Positions 6,825 through 8,599 of a DNA stretch of 8,599 bases are shown in pieces; position 1 is the first letter of the stretch; each line of letters starts with the position of its first letter. A program made the translations under genes and the position numbers. The stretch spans positions 1 through 8,599 of the forward strand of contig CAZGIF010000014.1 in the NCBI GenBank assembly GCA_964526045.1, in the 5' to 3' direction. Source of the DNA: CAZGIF01 sp964526045 (GTDB lineage Bacteria > Patescibacteriota > Gracilibacteria > Absconditabacterales > Absconditicoccaceae). Below the pieces are notes generated by a model. The model was not told where the DNA came from and searched no databases. It worked only from the letters and a program-made list of their open reading frames with translations.

Positions 6825-8495
6825 GTGACAAACACTGAAAAAAAAGTGACTTTTGCTGATTTGTGATTATCAGAAGCTACACTACAAGCCTTAGAAAAAA
6901 AATGATTCGTACATCCATCTCCTATTCAAGAACAAACAATTCCATTGTTGCTCAAAGGTACAGGAGATATTATCTGACAAGCAGCGACATGAACATGAAA
7001 AACAGCTGCATTCTGAATACCTATGATCGAAAAGATTGAACCAAATGCTTGATACGTACAAGCATTAGTTCTTGCTCCTACAAGAGAACTTGCTAATCAA
7101 GTGGCAGAAGAAATCAAATCGTTTCAATGAACAAAAAGAATTCAAATTTGTACTATTTACGGTGGACAGCCATATGATAGACAAATAAAAGATCTCAAAC
7201 GTTGAGTTGATATTGTTGTATGAACTCCGTGAAGAGTTATTGATCATATCAAAAGAAAAACACTTGTTTTGGATAAAATAAAATATTTTGTTTTGGATGA
7301 AGCAGATGAAATGCTAAATATGGGATTCTTGGATGATATCAAAGAAGTTCTTTCTACAGCAAATCCTGAAGCTCAAAAATTGTTATTTTCTGCAACTATG
7401 CCAAGAGCAATTATTGAAGTAGCAAAAACGTACATGAAAGACTATGACATCGTACAAGTAAAAAATAAGGAACTTACTAAAGCATCTATTACACAATATT
7501 ATTTTGATGTACATTATGCTGACAAACTAGAAATTATTCGTAGAATAGTCCACTCTGAACCGGATATTTATGGAATCGTATTTTGTAATATGAAACGTGA
7601 AGTTTCAGAGCTTGTAGAATTGTTACAATCTCATGGATACAAAGTAGACTGACTGCATTGAGATATGCAACAAGCTCAAAGACAAAGAGTATTAGATCGT
7701 TTCAAGAAAAAGAAAATTACTATCTTGTTCGCAACTGATGTTGCTGCTAGATGAATCGATGTTGATGATCTAACTCACGTTATTAATCACTCTTTACCAC
7801 AAGATCCTGAACAATACGTTCATAGAATTGGAAGAACATGAAGAGCTGGTAAAGAATGAATAGCAATATCATTGGTTACAAGATCAGATAGATGAAAACT
7901 AAATTATATTACAAGACTTACAAAAGCTACAATAGAAAAAGGAGAAGTTCCAAGTATTGAACAACTCGTTGCTATCAAAAAAAATGACCTTAAAGTTTCA
8001 CTTGAAGATATTATTGAAAATAACCATCATACTCCATATGAAGTTATGGCAGAGGAGTTGTTGCACAACACTGACCCAAAAATGCTTGTTGCTTCATTGC
8101 TTCGTCATTGATATCATTCTCAACTTTCATCTTCTGAGTATAAACAACTAACATCTGTTGGGGGAGGACATGACTCTAGACAAGGTGGTGGTCGTGATTG
8201 AGGATCAAGATTTTGATCAAGAGATTGAGGATCAAGAGATTCAGGAGTTAGTGATAGTTGAGATCAAAATCTGTTCGTTGCTTTGTGAAGATCAAGATTC
8301 CCTTCAGTTCAAGATTTAGTAAAACATTTGGAACAAGAAACAGGAATACCATCTCGCAATATGCAAAACGTCAGAATGAAAGATGACTTTTCTTTTATAG
8401 AATTGCCTGCTGAGCAAGCAGAACAAATGATATATCATTACAAAAAAATTGATAAAAGAAAACCACTTGTAACAAAAGCTAAACCAAGAAGATAA
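6825..8495 (+). CDS. DEAD-box ATP-dependent RNA helicase with DbpA-like RNA-binding domain
   Basis: A 556-aa helicase of the bacterial DeaD/CsdA type, which unwinds RNA duplexes with ATP in ribosome assembly, RNA decay or cold adaptation. Motifs in order: Q motif (GFVHPSPIQEQTIP, 27-40), I AATGTGKT (53-60), Ia PTRELA (85-90), GG (113-114), Ib TPGR (134-137), II DEAD (158-161), III SAT (189-191), IV IVFCN (251-255), V ATDVAARGID (303-312), VI HRIGRTGR (333-340). A Gly/Arg/Ser-rich linker (447-480) leads to a DbpA-type RNA-binding fold (about 483-537, LFVALGRSRFPS to FSFIELP) and a basic tail KAKPRR. Both loop glycines of motif I and one in motif VI are TGA, and more than twenty TGA codons are in frame. 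No ATG precedes the Q motif; GTG at 6825 gives MTNTEKKVTFADLGLS, a normal N-terminus. The exact subfamily (DeaD or DbpA) cannot be fixed from motifs alone. Confidence 0.95.
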
Positions 8496-8523
8496 TAAAA
8501 TAATGATTGTAATTTACAAAATG

Positions 8524-8552
8524 AACATCACTCGTTTGAGTGATGTTTTTTT
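8524..8552 (+). terminator. Intrinsic terminator of the helicase gene
   Basis: A perfect 10-bp stem, AACATCACTC (8524-8533) with GAGTGATGTT (8538-8547), has a GTTT loop and runs into seven T (8546-8552). It starts 29 nt after the helicase stop. This is the strongest terminator signal in the window and closes the plus-strand block. Confidence 0.88.
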
Positions 8553-8599
8553 ACTATATAGGAAATTCTAAAAACAAAAGTTGAAGAAAAAAGGTGATA
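8553..8599 (+). other. Probable leader of a further plus-strand gene beyond the window
   Basis: AT-rich, purine-rich sequence ending in AAAAAAGGTGATA. The AAGGTGAT core resembles a Shine-Dalgarno site, and a start codon would be expected just past base 8599. No coding sequence is visible inside the window. Confidence 0.3.

Noticed and set aside
3517..8495. Reading the TGA-broken genes as pseudogenes under the standard code
   Set aside because: All breaks are TGA, never TAA or TAG, and they fall on conserved glycines. Recoding explains this and decay does not.

Overview
The window comes from a bacterium that reads UGA as glycine (translation table 25), as in the candidate phyla Absconditabacteria (SR1) and Gracilibacteria (BD1-5). 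Read with the standard code, every gene is cut into pieces by in-frame TGA. Read with TGA = Gly, seven long genes appear, and TGA falls on invariant glycines of known families: the GTGKT Walker loop and the HRIGRTGR motif of a DEAD-box helicase, the PRGG motif of ProA and the GTGGM motif of ProB. All complete genes end in TAA or TAG. The DNA is AT-rich. I saw no tRNA, rRNA, CRISPR array or insertion sequence.

Left part (1-3342), all on the minus strand, read right to left. Three unrecognised genes follow each other closely: a 254-aa protein (2578-3342), a 256-aa protein (1772-2542) and a 196-aa protein (1154-1744). The first two are diverged paralogues that share a C-terminal VGCP(F/Y)M motif. 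The third has a DCxGF ... HH ... GGYFLSK pattern that recalls NlpC/P60-like papain-fold enzymes. After a 267-bp non-coding gap with a candidate promoter come a 242-aa coiled-coil protein (158-886) and the start of a near-identical tandem copy (1-130, running off the left edge).

Middle (3517-6773), plus strand: a complete glutamate-to-proline pathway in two cistrons. The first is a fused ProC-ProA polypeptide, P5C reductase followed by gamma-glutamyl phosphate reductase, joined by a short polar linker without a stop. It is interrupted by one apparent -1 frameshift in a T6 run inside the ProA part. The second is ProB, glutamate 5-kinase with a C-terminal PUA domain. ProB makes gamma-glutamyl phosphate, the ProA half reduces it to glutamate semialdehyde/P5C, and the ProC half reduces P5C to proline.

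Right part (6825-8495), plus strand: a 556-aa DEAD-box RNA helicase with all core motifs, a Gly/Arg-rich linker and a DbpA-like RNA-binding domain. It is followed by the clearest intrinsic terminator in the window. The last bases look like the leader of another plus-strand gene just outside the window.
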